In this document: positions 17,526-26,916 of the stretch, one piece after another
Numbering within the stretch: the first letter of the stretch is position 1
How the letters are laid out: every line of letters starts with the position of its first letter
Source of the DNA: Riemerella anatipestifer_E
GTDB taxonomy: Bacteria; Bacteroidota; Bacteroidia; Flavobacteriales; Weeksellaceae
Direction of reading: 5' to 3'
NCBI RefSeq assembly: GCF_009932355.1
Contig: NZ_LEKU01000003.1
Location: forward strand, 25,012 to 89,011
Length of the DNA: 64,000 bases
Program-made: the position numbers and the translations under genes
Notes under the pieces: model-generated
Databases searched by the model: none
What the model saw: only the letters and a program-made list of their open reading frames with translations
Told to the model about the DNA's origin: nothing

Positions 17526-19511
17526 ATGTCTACACTTAACGGAGAGCATTCTCATTTTGACACAAAAAAGCTCTCACTCATCGGAGTATTAGTCTCTTTA
17601 GGTATTGTTTTCGGAGACATAGGTACTTCTCCTCTCTATGTAATGAAAGCCATTGTTAATGCTAGAAAAGATGCTTCTATTCCTTTTGATGAATATATAG
17701 AAGGGGCTCTTTCTTGTATCATTTGGACGCTTACAATTCAAACCACTATAAAATATGTACTCGTTTCTTTAAGAGCGGATAATAAAGGAGAAGGTGGTAT
17801 TTTAGCGTTATTTTCATTAGTCAAAAATCTAAAAAAAGGGTGGCTATACCTAATTGCAATACTGGGTGCTTCTGCACTGATTGCAGACGGAGTGATAACA
17901 CCATCGCTTACAGTAATGTCTGCTATTGAGGGGCTGAAAATCTATAATCCCGAGACTCCAGTAGTTCCCATTACATTAGGGATACTGGTAGCAATCTTCT
18001 TTGTACAACAATTTGGAACTTCGTTTATAGGTAAATTTTTTGGACCTGTAATGGTACTTTGGTTTTTAGCTTTGGGAGGTTTTGGTTTCTTTCGTTTAGC
18101 AGAAGATTTAGAAGTCTTAAAAGCCTTTAATCCTTACTATGCTTACAAACTTATAGCACATTCGCCTAATGCCATTATTATCATGGGAGCGGTATTCCTT
18201 TGTACTACAGGAGCAGAAGCTCTTTACTCTGATTTGGGACATTGTGGTGCTAAAAATATTAGAGTGAGCTGGGTATTTGTTAAAATAATGCTTATTCTCA
18301 ACTATTTAGGTCAAGGAGCTTGGATACTAAAATATAATCACGAAACTCTTGGCAGTCTCAACCCTTTCTTTGGAATAATGCCAGATTGGTTTGTTTTACC
18401 TTCAGTAATACTGGCTACTTTAGCAGCTATTATTGCTAGCCAGGCCCTTATTACAGGTTCTTTTACGATATTTTCAGAAGCAATGTCGCTTAACTTTTGG
18501 CCTATCCATAAAATAGATTATCCTTCTGGAGTTAAAGGACAAATGTATATTCCTAAAATTAATTGGGGACTTCTCCTTATGTGCATAGTAGTGGTACTTT
18601 ACTTCAAAGAATCCGAAAAAATGGAAGCCGCTTACGGACTTTCTATCACAGTAACTATGCTTACTACTACCTTGCTACTATCTTTTTTCCTTATCAAAAA
18701 ACGAGTTAATAAGTTACTGATTTTTCTATTTTTAGGTATTTATGGTACAATAGAACTAGGCTTTTTCAGTGCTAATGTGATAAAATTTCACGAGGGCGGT
18801 TGGATTACGGTAGTTCTTGCTGGTTTTATAGGTATTTGTATGTATGCTTGGTATAATGGTAGAATGATAAAAAACAGATTTATAAAATTTGTAAAACTAG
18901 AGAATTATATTTCTACGATTAGAGATTTAAAACTAGATGATAGTGTGCCTAAATATGCTACTAACCTAGCCTTCTTTAGCCGTGCTAAAAGGGAAGATGA
19001 AATAGAGTCTAAAATTATTTATTCTATAATTAGAGCCCAACCTAAGAGAGCTGATCATTATTTTATACTGAACATCATCAATCAAGAAAACCCTTATACT
19101 TTCAAATATGAAATAGATGAAGTATTACCTGGAACGATTTATAAAATCAATTTCTTATTAGGGTTTAAAATAGATAGAAGAATTAACGATTATTTCCAAG
19201 ATGTGCTGGAAGATATGATGAACTCTGGAATTATCTCTGATAAGAGTAATTATCCATCGCTTAGGAGTCATAATATTCCTCCAGATATGAAGTATGTGAT
19301 TATAGATAATGTCTATATAAATGACAATCTTTTCACCATAAAGGAAAAAATTACGATGAATATTTATAACTTTGTAAAAAAATTAGGTAGCAATGATTTT
19401 AAAGCCTTTGGGCTTGCCACTCATAATGTGGTGGTAGAATCTGCTCCACTTTTGTATTCAGCAGCTGGAGACAAGCGTATACAAATGGAAAATTTTAAAA
19501 CAAGTAACTAA
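17526..19511 (+). CDS. kup: Kup-family potassium uptake transporter
   Basis: 661 residues, the normal KUP/HAK/KT length. The family signature GDIGTSPLYV is at about residues 30-39. About twelve hydrophobic helices (to about residue 450) are followed by a ~200-residue cytosolic C-terminal domain. It imports K+ with protons across the inner membrane. The Fur-family gene starts 26 bases after its stop, so kup, fur and ostA may share a transcript. Confidence 0.95.
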   Translation: MSTLNGEHSHFDTKKLSLIGVLVSLGIVFGDIGTSPLYVMKAIVNARKDASIPFDEYIEGALSCIIWTLTIQTTIKYVLVSLRADNKGEGGILALFSLVKNLKKGWLYLIAILGASALIADGVITPSLTVMSAIEGLKIYNPETPVVPITLGILVAIFFVQQFGTSFIGKFFGPVMVLWFLALGGFGFFRLAEDLEVLKAFNPYYAYKLIAHSPNAIIIMGAVFLCTTGAEALYSDLGHCGAKNIRVSWVFVKIMLILNYLGQGAWILKYNHETLGSLNPFFGIMPDWFVLPSVILATLAAIIASQALITGSFTIFSEAMSLNFWPIHKIDYPSGVKGQMYIPKINWGLLLMCIVVVLYFKESEKMEAAYGLSITVTMLTTTLLLSFFLIKKRVNKLLIFLFLGIYGTIELGFFSANVIKFHEGGWITVVLAGFIGICMYAWYNGRMIKNRFIKFVKLENYISTIRDLKLDDSVPKYATNLAFFSRAKREDEIESKIIYSIIRAQPKRADHYFILNIINQENPYTFKYEIDEVLPGTIYKINFLLGFKIDRRINDYFQDVLEDMMNSGIISDKSNYPSLRSHNIPPDMKYVIIDNVYINDNLFTIKEKITMNIYNFVKKLGSNDFKAFGLATHNVVVESAPLLYSAAGDKRIQMENFKTSN

Positions 19512-19537
19512 ATAAATCTAGAAAATAATAGTACCTA

Positions 19538-20005
19538 ATGGAACATCAAGAGAAAGATATAGAAATAATAAAAGACGCTCTAAAACAGTATTTACAAGAA
19601 AACGGATTTAGAAATACGCCTGAGCGATACACTATATTGGAGGAAATCTATAAACTTGATGAACACTTTAACGTAGATGACCTCTACCTCATTATGCTTA
19701 ATAAGAAGTATCATGTGAGTAAAGCCACCATCTACAATAGTATAGAAATTTTTCTAGATGCAGGGCTTATCCGTAAGCACCAGTTTGGCGAAAAGTCTAT
19801 GACTTCGGCTTCTTACGAAAAATCTTTCTTTGATAAACAGCACGACCATTTGGTAATCTACAAAAAGGAGGGCAGCAAAGAAATTGCAGAAATCATAGAA
19901 TTTTGCGACCCTCGTATCCAAGGAATTAAAGATTCTATAGAAGAAATATTTGGCGTGAAAATAGAAAGTCATTCACTTTATTTCTACGGTCATAAAAAGG
20001 CATAA
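19538..20005 (+). CDS. Fur-family transcriptional regulator
   Basis: 155 residues with the Fur winged helix (RNTPERYTILEEIYKLDEHFNVDDLYLIM, KATIYNSIEIFLDAGLI) and the metal-sensing/dimer domain (HDHLVIYK, then DPRIQGIKDSIEE). The CxxC structural zinc motifs are absent, as in many Bacteroidota Fur/PerR homologues. It should bind DNA as a metal-dependent dimer; whether the metal is Fe, Zn or a peroxide-sensing site cannot be told, so no symbol is given. Its TAA overlaps the next ATG (TAATG), coupling it to the OstA gene. Confidence 0.88.
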   Translation: MEHQEKDIEIIKDALKQYLQENGFRNTPERYTILEEIYKLDEHFNVDDLYLIMLNKKYHVSKATIYNSIEIFLDAGLIRKHQFGEKSMTSASYEKSFFDKQHDHLVIYKKEGSKEIAEIIEFCDPRIQGIKDSIEEIFGVKIESHSLYFYGHKKA

Positions 20006-21756
20006 TGAGGTTAATTATACTCGTACTAATGTGCTTAGGGTTTTCTGCATTGGCACAGCAGAAAGAGAAAACCTCTACAACACCATTGGTAAAAGATGCG
20101 TATTTTAAACCAAACCCTAATACCAAAGGTACTGTTGCAGGAAATGAAGAAAAGTTAAAACATATTCACTCAGACTCTTTGGTTAGACGCCCTGACTTAT
20201 ATGAAGGTAATCCTGTATTTATTGGTAATGTAGAGTTTCAACATCAAGGCTCAGTTTTAAAGGCAGATAAGGTTGTATTTTATCAAAATGACAACTTTGT
20301 GAAAGCAATAGGCAATGTGGTACTTACCACTGCCGAAGGCAACCGCATTACTTCCCAAGAAATGGAATATGATGGCAAAACTCAAAGAGGTATCGCAAGA
20401 AAGAATGTAGTACTTACAGACCCACAGCAAACCATAAAAACAGAAACGCTCTATTACGACCGTTTACCCAATACGGCTTATTTTAATTCGGGAGGAACTA
20501 TTTACAATGGCAGAAATACCATTTGGACGCAGGTAGCCACCTATAACATCAACACACAGACAGTAGATGTTTCAGGCAATGTAAGTATTGACAATGATAA
20601 ATATCGTGTAGAAGGTTCTAAAATCATTCAAAATCAAAAAACCAATATAGCAGAATTTTTAGGAGCAACAAAAGTCATCAATAAACAAAATCCTAGAAAT
20701 TATGTTTATACAGAAAAGGGGCGTTACCTTATGACTTCCAAAGAGGTATATCTTAATAAAAACTCTAGAATACATTACAATGGGAAAGTCCTCACGGGAG
20801 AAACCATGTATTATAACCAAAATACAGGCTACGGTACAGCTAAGGGAAATGTCTATTTAGACGACCCAAAAGAGAACCGATTTATCAAAGGAGGCTACGG
20901 CGAAATCTATGAGTTCAAAGATTCAGCTATGGTAACAGAAAAACCTTATGCTGTAAAGATAATGAAAGAAGACTCTATCTACTTTGGAGCAGAAAAAATA
21001 TTAGCTTTCCAAAAACCAGATAGCACAGGAGTAAAAAAGAGTTACCTTAGAGCCTTTCATAAAGCTAGAATTTTCAAATCTAACTTCCAAGGTAGAGCCG
21101 ATTCTCTAAGCTTTAATGAGACTGACGGTATTTTACACCTTATGGGAAAACCGATATTTTGGACAGGAGAAAAACAAATCTCAGGGGATAAAATAGAGGT
21201 CTATATGAATACTCAAAAGGAAGAATTAGATTCAATCAAAGTAATAGGGAATGCTTTTGCTATTAGCAAAGCCGATTCGCTCAATAACAAAGATGAGTTC
21301 AACCAAGTGAAGGGCAATTTTATGACGGCGTTTTTTGTAGATGGAGAACTAAAACTTACCAAAGTGGTTGGCAATGCACAAGCCATTACCTATGCTGATT
21401 CTCAAGACGAAAAAACAAAACAAGTTGACCGTATTGGCATCTCGTTTTCTACTTGTGGAGCGATAGAAGCTTTGTTTGAAGAAAAAAAGGTGCAAATCAT
21501 CTCGTGTAATATTGGTGCGAATACCGATGTGTATCCCATGAGTATGGTAAACAAAGAAAAACGATTTTTCCCAGATTTCAATTGGAATACCAAAGACCGA
21601 CTGAAACATTGGAAAGATATTTTCCTAGACACGCCTAACTATCCTAAGACAGAGTATATTTCTGATGATAGCCTTTACCAAAAAGCTCAAAAGCTGAAAC
21701 AAAAGCAAGAAGAAGCAAAAAGGAAAAACGAACCCAAAAGAAAAAAACGAAACTAA
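20005..21756 (+). CDS. OstA-like protein (LptA/LptD-type periplasmic repeat protein)
   Basis: 583 residues with a signal peptide (MRLIILVLMCLGFSALAQ). Repeated OstA beta units are visible: GNPVFIGNVEFQHQGSVLKADKVVFYQ, AIGNVVLTTAEGNRITSQEMEYDG and later GKPIFWTGEKQISGDKIEVY. This fold forms the periplasmic LPS bridge (LptA) and the N-domain of LptD. The tail is Lys-rich (QKQEEAKRKNEPKRKKRN). Translationally coupled to the Fur-family gene. In Bacteroidota such proteins are presumed to act in lipopolysaccharide transport, which I infer here. Confidence 0.82.
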   Translation: MRLIILVLMCLGFSALAQQKEKTSTTPLVKDAYFKPNPNTKGTVAGNEEKLKHIHSDSLVRRPDLYEGNPVFIGNVEFQHQGSVLKADKVVFYQNDNFVKAIGNVVLTTAEGNRITSQEMEYDGKTQRGIARKNVVLTDPQQTIKTETLYYDRLPNTAYFNSGGTIYNGRNTIWTQVATYNINTQTVDVSGNVSIDNDKYRVEGSKIIQNQKTNIAEFLGATKVINKQNPRNYVYTEKGRYLMTSKEVYLNKNSRIHYNGKVLTGETMYYNQNTGYGTAKGNVYLDDPKENRFIKGGYGEIYEFKDSAMVTEKPYAVKIMKEDSIYFGAEKILAFQKPDSTGVKKSYLRAFHKARIFKSNFQGRADSLSFNETDGILHLMGKPIFWTGEKQISGDKIEVYMNTQKEELDSIKVIGNAFAISKADSLNNKDEFNQVKGNFMTAFFVDGELKLTKVVGNAQAITYADSQDEKTKQVDRIGISFSTCGAIEALFEEKKVQIISCNIGANTDVYPMSMVNKEKRFFPDFNWNTKDRLKHWKDIFLDTPNYPKTEYISDDSLYQKAQKLKQKQEEAKRKNEPKRKKRN

Positions 21757-21784
21757 TATTCACTTTTTAACCTCTCATTAGACC

Positions 21785-22966
21785 ATGCAACAAGATTTCT
21801 TTAAATATCAAGCTCAAACCACCCCTTTTGCTTCAGGGTTTGAAGCCGAAAGAGCAGAAGGAAACTATATTTACGGAAAAGATGGTAAAGCCTATCTAGA
21901 CTTTGTAGCAGGAGTGTCTGCTAATACTTTAGGGCATTCGCACCCAAAAATTATCAATGCAATCAAAGAACAGGCAGATAAATACCTCCACATAATGGTC
22001 TATGGAGAGTATGCACAAGAGAAGCCTGTGGCACTTTGCAAACTGTTAGCAGAGGCAACTCCTGCTCCATTAGAGGTTACCTATTTGGTTAATAGTGGAG
22101 CTGAAGCTATAGACGGAGCGTTGAAACTCGCTAAAAGATACACAGGAAGAGAGGAAATCGTAGCTTTCAAAAATTCTTATCACGGTAATACCCACGGAGC
22201 ATTAAGTGTTTCTGGTAATGAGGTACATAAAAGAGAATTTCGTCCATTGTTGCCTATGGTTTCGTTCATAGAGTTTGATAATGAGAAAGATTTAGACCAA
22301 ATCACAGAAAAAACCGCAGGCGTTATTGTAGAAACCATACAAGGAGCGGCAGGTTTTCTAGTGCCTAGTCCTAACTATCTTATTCAACTAAAAAAAAGAT
22401 GCGAAGAGGTAGGAGCTTTACTTATACTAGACGAAATACAGCCAGGATTTGGACGAACAGGCAAACTATTTGCGTTTGAACATTTTGGCATCGTGCCAGA
22501 CATTCTAGTGATGGGCAAAGGTATGGGCGGAGGCGTTCCTGTAGGAGCATTTATGAGTTCTAGGGAGATTATGCAAAGCCTTTCTCATTCGCCTAAACTG
22601 GGGCATATCACTACTTTTGGAGGTAATCCTCTGATAGCTACCGCTAGTTATGCGACCTTAAAAGAAGTCCTAGAAAGTGGGCTAATGGAAGAAGTAGAAG
22701 AAAAAGAAGCTCTTTTTAGACAGCTATTGGTGCACCCAAAAATCAAAAATATCAATGGTAAAGGGCTAATGTTAGCCGTTAATCTAGGTTCACCAGAATA
22801 TACCCTCAGAGTAGCTAAAAAATGTATGGATAAAGGGCTTATTGTATTTTGGCAGCTGTACCGAAATGAATATCTGAGAATTTCGCCACCGCTTACACTA
22901 ACAAAAGAGGAAATAAAGAAAGGTTGCCAAATCATACTAGAAACCTTAGACGAAGAACCATTATAA
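21785..22966 (+). CDS. Class III PLP aminotransferase (acetylornithine/ornithine type)
   Basis: 393 residues of the class III aminotransferase family: FVAGVSANTLGHSHPKI, NSGAEAIDGALKLAKRYTGR (PLP phosphate loop), ILDEIQPGFGRTGKLFAFE, and the PLP lysine in LVMGKGMGGGVPVGAF. Likely substrates are omega-amino acids such as ornithine or acetylornithine, but no arginine genes are adjacent. It starts 28 bases after ostA and may be co-transcribed. Confidence 0.85.
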   Translation: MQQDFFKYQAQTTPFASGFEAERAEGNYIYGKDGKAYLDFVAGVSANTLGHSHPKIINAIKEQADKYLHIMVYGEYAQEKPVALCKLLAEATPAPLEVTYLVNSGAEAIDGALKLAKRYTGREEIVAFKNSYHGNTHGALSVSGNEVHKREFRPLLPMVSFIEFDNEKDLDQITEKTAGVIVETIQGAAGFLVPSPNYLIQLKKRCEEVGALLILDEIQPGFGRTGKLFAFEHFGIVPDILVMGKGMGGGVPVGAFMSSREIMQSLSHSPKLGHITTFGGNPLIATASYATLKEVLESGLMEEVEEKEALFRQLLVHPKIKNINGKGLMLAVNLGSPEYTLRVAKKCMDKGLIVFWQLYRNEYLRISPPLTLTKEEIKKGCQIILETLDEEPL

Positions 22967-23236
22967 TATTAGGCGTATAAGTTTTAGAGATATTTGGGCG
23001 TGCCCCAAGCCGAGGCTATTCCCTAGGCTTATGGGTCGGTCTGCGGGCAGTCGCTCTTTTTAGCCGAAGCTCTCCAGCGGCTAAGCCTAACTTTTCTTCA
23101 CCTCCGAAAAAAAGGAGTTCCAACAATGCCCTTCACTCTCGAGCAGTAAAGCTCTAAAAATCATAAGATTTGGTCTTTAAGATTTGCTGAAGTTTGCGTA
23201 CTTTTGTGGGTTAGGCGACATTTTTAACAAAATTGT
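22967..23236. repeat. Intergenic GC-richer repeat remnant (GGGCGTGCCCC family) and promoter of the next gene
   Basis: About 22996-23090 contains GGGCGTGCCCC, then CTATGGGTCGG-type and GC-rich segments unlike the flanking DNA. The same skeleton (GGGCGTATCCC, then GGGTCGGGCTATCCGC) is at about 41526-41580, suggesting a dispersed intergenic repeat. Near the end, TACTTTTG (23199-23206) is an exact -7 box for the gene at 23237. No gene is seen. Confidence 0.5.
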
Positions 23237-24004
23237 ATGAAATATAAATATGCAATAATCGTAAATACACATTTTCATATTGAGCAATTTTTATCTAATA
23301 ACAACATTACTAATAATACTTCCTTTTGGCAAGAAGGTTCAGATGAAGATGGTGATAGAACTCTATATTTTTCATCAGTCCTATTAAATGATTTAAATGA
23401 GGTGCAAGAAATCTACGATAAGGCAAATGAAATTTTATCTATTTACATTGGAATTTATAGACTTTTAGACAGAAACAAAATATTGAAAGATTACTTTTTA
23501 TTGGATAGACTTATTGATATAGAACAAAATAAAGTTATAGATTTAGGAAAAAGATCAGATTTATTTAAAATATCTTTAGATTTTAGTAATATAGAAAAAA
23601 GAACAGATGTAAATCACCCGATCTATAGACTTTTTGAAGATATCATTGAGGTAGAATTTTTAAAAAATTTATTCTTCATTCTTTCAAAAAATGTAGATTA
23701 TAGAATGTTATATATAATATATGATGATATTAGATTTTTTCTAAAAGAAATCGGTGATAAAAATTTTTTGGAAGAGTACAAAAGTAATCTTAACGATTTT
23801 ACACATACTGCAAATAACTTTGAAGTTTTAGGTTTTTATGCAAGACATGGAAGAACTAATAATCAACCACCAAAAAAACCTATGACATTAGAAAATTCGA
23901 TGAATTTAATCTTTGATATAATTGTTAGACTATTAGATGAAAAATTCAATATTAAGTGTCCAAAATATTGGGGTCTTATGTACTTTAAAGAAGAAAACCT
24001 GTAA
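23237..24004 (+). CDS. Hypothetical AT-rich protein
   Basis: 255 residues, no signal peptide or membrane segments, acidic and rich in Ile, Asn, Asp and Lys. It starts MKYKYAIIVNTHFHIEQFL; a helical stretch occupies the middle (FLKNLFFILSKNVDYRMLYIIYDDIRFFLKEIG), and the end has GLMYFKEENL. I recognise no family. Its DNA is noticeably more AT-rich than the preceding aminotransferase, and it follows a repeat remnant, so recent acquisition is plausible. A -7 box at 23199-23206 supports expression. Confidence 0.6.
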   Translation: MKYKYAIIVNTHFHIEQFLSNNNITNNTSFWQEGSDEDGDRTLYFSSVLLNDLNEVQEIYDKANEILSIYIGIYRLLDRNKILKDYFLLDRLIDIEQNKVIDLGKRSDLFKISLDFSNIEKRTDVNHPIYRLFEDIIEVEFLKNLFFILSKNVDYRMLYIIYDDIRFFLKEIGDKNFLEEYKSNLNDFTHTANNFEVLGFYARHGRTNNQPPKKPMTLENSMNLIFDIIVRLLDEKFNIKCPKYWGLMYFKEENL

Positions 24005-24115
24005 GAAAAACATGGACTAACATAGCATTTGCAAAAGGTGGATTTTAGGGAATGATAGAAAAATTAGTAATATTCAATTGTTGGAGAATAAAAATAACAT
24101 AGAAATTAGTTAATA

Positions 24116-24652
24116 ATGAAAAAAATATTATTGAGAATTTGCATGATTCTAATTTGTTTAAAGTCATTTGCACAATCAAACAGTCAAGAAAAGCCTGTAG
24201 TAATTTATAAAAATGAAATTAGTACACCACTTTTTGAAATGAATGGAAAACTATATCCTTCGCTAGTTTTATCCACTTTAAAAAATATAGATATTGAATC
24301 TATAAATATCAGTAAGGGAAGTTTTGAATTTGATGGAAAAAGTTACAATGGAAAAATTATTATAAAAACGAAATCAGAGTTTAATTCTAACTTAATAACA
24401 GTTAAACAACTGGTATCCAAGTATACTAATTTAAAAGATAACGACAATTACATTTATAGCGTTAATAAAGAAATCATCAATTCTGATGCTGATTCTACCT
24501 TTATCAACGAGAAAAACATCACACAGATTACAGTATACCAACTTGACAAAATCAATAGCTTAAAAAATATGAACTTTATTAAGATTTTCACTAAAACAGA
24601 TAAAAAATATTCTAAAGAAAATAGTTTTATTATCCGAGGTAACAAACCTTGA
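24116..24652 (+). CDS. Small exported protein, TonB-plug-like
   Basis: 178 residues with a signal peptide ending SFAQ. The segment SLVLSTLKNIDIESINISKGSFEFDGKSYNGKIIIKTKSEF resembles the end of a TonB-receptor plug domain (pattern I..I.V.KG...G..GVIIITTK), but no barrel follows. A second part (residues ~95-175) has no known motif. It is AT-rich like its upstream neighbour. Periplasmic or surface location is inferred; function unknown. Confidence 0.6.
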   Translation: MKKILLRICMILICLKSFAQSNSQEKPVVIYKNEISTPLFEMNGKLYPSLVLSTLKNIDIESINISKGSFEFDGKSYNGKIIIKTKSEFNSNLITVKQLVSKYTNLKDNDNYIYSVNKEIINSDADSTFINEKNITQITVYQLDKINSLKNMNFIKIFTKTDKKYSKENSFIIRGNKP

Positions 24653-24660
24653 TTCATATT

Positions 24661-24694
24661 AAAAGCCTCATTTAATAAATGAGGCTTTTATTTT
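24661..24694. terminator. Bidirectional terminator
   Basis: A nearly perfect palindrome, AAAAGCCTCATTTA on the left and its complement on the right (24661-24689), between converging genes and flanked by T-rich sequence. Confidence 0.85.
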
Positions 24695-24715
24695 GAATGA
24701 CTTGTATAAAACAAT

Positions 24716-25252
24716 TTATTTAATAACCGATTTAAACTTTTTTTGGAAGTTTTCCCATTGCTCTTTTGTTTCTATCTTTTTATATTCATCTTTGTAAAAT
24801 AGAGAAAGATAAAGTTCTAACTCTTTAGGTCTAAAAGCTCCTACCAAATTAGTAATAGGCTTACCTGTTTCGTCTAAAAAAACTGTTGTTGGGTAAGCAT
24901 TCACATTTAGAAATCTCGCTAACTCATGTGGTGCATTTCTGCCTGAAACATTGGCTCTGTAATTGGGATTTGAGAATGTTCTATTTTGATAATGTGTCAC
25001 TTCATTACCTTCTCCATTAAATTTAACAGCGTAATAGTTCTCATTGATAATTTTAGCTATTTCTGGGTGTCCATAAGTTTCTTTTTCCATTAGTTTACAA
25101 GGACCACACCATGGAGCATATACATCTAATAAGATTTTCTTAGGTTTAGTCTTTTGAGCAGCCATAGCTTCATCGAAAGTAAGCCATTTAACCTCTTGTG
25201 CTAAAGCTAAGTTAATTAAAAATAAACTAAATATTAGTATTGCTTTTTTCAT
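24716..25252 (-). CDS. Exported thioredoxin-like protein
   Basis: 178 residues from the ATG at 25252 (an in-frame TTG at 25258 is less likely). Signal peptide MKKAILIFSLFLINLALAQ, then a thioredoxin fold with the active site APWCGPCKLME near residue 50 and the cis-Pro region NAYPTTVFLD. It is expected to reduce or isomerise disulfides in the periplasm. It lies downstream of the POT transporter gene, behind a strong hairpin, so it is probably separate. Confidence 0.88.
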   Translation of the reverse strand: MKKAILIFSLFLINLALAQEVKWLTFDEAMAAQKTKPKKILLDVYAPWCGPCKLMEKETYGHPEIAKIINENYYAVKFNGEGNEVTHYQNRTFSNPNYRANVSGRNAPHELARFLNVNAYPTTVFLDETGKPITNLVGAFRPKELELYLSLFYKDEYKKIETKEQWENFQKKFKSVIK

Positions 25253-25319
25253 TATCAATTTTCTTTAATTAGGTAGCAAATGTACATAATTCTTTTTAAA
25301 TCAAAATAGTTATAAAATC

Positions 25320-25351
25320 AAAAACTCTGAATCTAAAGATTCAGAGTTTTT
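25320..25351 (-). terminator. Terminator after the POT transporter gene
   Basis: A perfect 15-bp stem (AAAAACTCTGAATCT with its complement) and a tiny loop, 10 bases after the POT stop, with T-run tails. Confidence 0.85.
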
Positions 25352-25360
25352 AAAAATATG

Positions 25361-26761
25361 CTATTTAACGCCGTGCATCATTTTACTAATAGGTTTACTA
25401 AGTAGCAATAGAAGAAGTCCACAAGCTATTACAAACCCTGATATATAAGTAAATACTTGACCTGCCCCCATCTTTTCTACATAAGCTGCAATGTAACCTC
25501 CTAAGAAATTGGCTACAGATGACGACAAAAGCCATACTGCCATAAGGACAGAAGCTAGTCTAACTGGAGCTAATTTGGTTACTACTGATAATCCTACTGG
25601 TGATAAACATAATTCTCCTATAGTATGAACAAAATAAGTCATTACTAACCACCATAAACTTGCCTTTATAGTAGGGTCTGCAATATCTCCACCTCTTTCA
25701 GATACAGCACCTAGCATAAACCAAAATCCAATACCTAAAATTACCATACCTAATCCCATTTTAACAGGGGTACTTAATTTCTTACCTAACTTAGAACTCC
25801 AAAACATTGCAAACAATGGAGCTAAAGCCACAATAAAGAATGGGTTAACTGACTGGAACCAAGACGCAGGTATTGTGTAATTCCCTATAAAAGGAATATC
25901 TACATTTCTGTCTATATAGTTATCTGTGTAAAGTGCAATAGAGGAACCTGCTTGTTCGAACCCTGCCCAAAAGAATACAGCAAATAAAAATAGAATGAAA
26001 ATAACACTTACCCTTTGTTTTTCTACTTTTTTAAGTTCATCTCCATTTTCTATTTCTTCTTTGATGACTTCCACTTCTTTCTCCACTTCTATCTGCTTCT
26101 TAGGTTTCTTACCAATATTACCTAAGTACTTTTGAGCTAGAGTATTAAATAATACTTGCCCTAAAAGCATACCTAAACCAGCTGCTAAGAAACCATATTT
26201 ATATCCGTAAGACATAATTTCTCCTGCAGCGTCTTTCTTAGCAAAGATATCATCTGTAAGAACTCCAATTACCAAAGGAGCAATAAGAGCACCGAGGTTA
26301 ATCCCCATATAGAAGATAGAAAATGCAGAGTCTCTTCTTTCATCTCCTTCTTCATATAGATTACCAACAAGTACAGATATATTTGGTTTGAAAAAACCAT
26401 TACCTATAATCAGTAATAATAAACCAATATAAAGCCCAAAATGCGTATTGATAGCAAACAAGGTAAACTGCCCCAACATCATTAAAATACCACCAATTGT
26501 AATAGATAAGCGTTGTCCTAAAAATTTATCTGCCAACCATCCTCCAATAAGTGGTGTAAAGTAAACAAACCCTGTAAAGTACCCATAAATTAAACTCGCA
26601 TGTGCAGGATCTATAGATAAACCTCCTTGTAGATAGGTTTTTGTAAGGTAATATATGAGAATAGCTCTCATACCATAGTAGCTAAAACGCTCCCACATTT
26701 CGGTAAAAAATAAAAGGTATAATCCTGCTGGATGCCCCTTTTTACTGACTGTTGTATCCAT
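25361..26761 (-). CDS. POT/PTR-family proton-coupled peptide transporter
   Basis: 466 residues with about twelve to fourteen membrane helices. POT signatures: FTEMWERFSYYGMRAILIYYL at helix 1 (the E-x-x-E-R-F-like motif), GGWLADKFLGQR, and the PTR2 motif FSIFYMGINLGALIAP. A charged cytosolic loop (VEKEVEVIKEEIENGDELKKVEKQR) splits the halves. It imports di- and tripeptides using the proton gradient. Confidence 0.94.
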   Translation of the reverse strand: MDTTVSKKGHPAGLYLLFFTEMWERFSYYGMRAILIYYLTKTYLQGGLSIDPAHASLIYGYFTGFVYFTPLIGGWLADKFLGQRLSITIGGILMMLGQFTLFAINTHFGLYIGLLLLIIGNGFFKPNISVLVGNLYEEGDERRDSAFSIFYMGINLGALIAPLVIGVLTDDIFAKKDAAGEIMSYGYKYGFLAAGLGMLLGQVLFNTLAQKYLGNIGKKPKKQIEVEKEVEVIKEEIENGDELKKVEKQRVSVIFILFLFAVFFWAGFEQAGSSIALYTDNYIDRNVDIPFIGNYTIPASWFQSVNPFFIVALAPLFAMFWSSKLGKKLSTPVKMGLGMVILGIGFWFMLGAVSERGGDIADPTIKASLWWLVMTYFVHTIGELCLSPVGLSVVTKLAPVRLASVLMAVWLLSSSVANFLGGYIAAYVEKMGAGQVFTYISGFVIACGLLLLLLSKPISKMMHGVK

Positions 26762-26873
26762 ATTCTATAATAATTGTTATATTTTTCTTAAAAAAGACCA
26801 ACAAATATAGTCTTTTTTGGAGTTCTACAAAGAAACTAAGTTAAAAAATGTTAAATTCTTCTAAAATCAAAGT

Positions 26874-26908
26874 AAAAATGCTACCCTATTTTTATAAAGT
26901 AGCATTTT
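26874..26908 (-). terminator. Terminator after the TonB-dependent receptor gene
   Basis: AAAATGCTAC pairs with GTAGCATTTT. On the minus strand the hairpin ends in TTTTT. It lies 9 bases after the receptor stop. Confidence 0.75.
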
Positions 26909-26916
26909 CATAAAGT

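Noticed and set aside
22967..23236. Possible tRNA or structured RNA gene in the GC-rich gap
   Set aside because: No cloverleaf or T-loop sequence was found; the segment matches the intergenic repeat skeleton instead.
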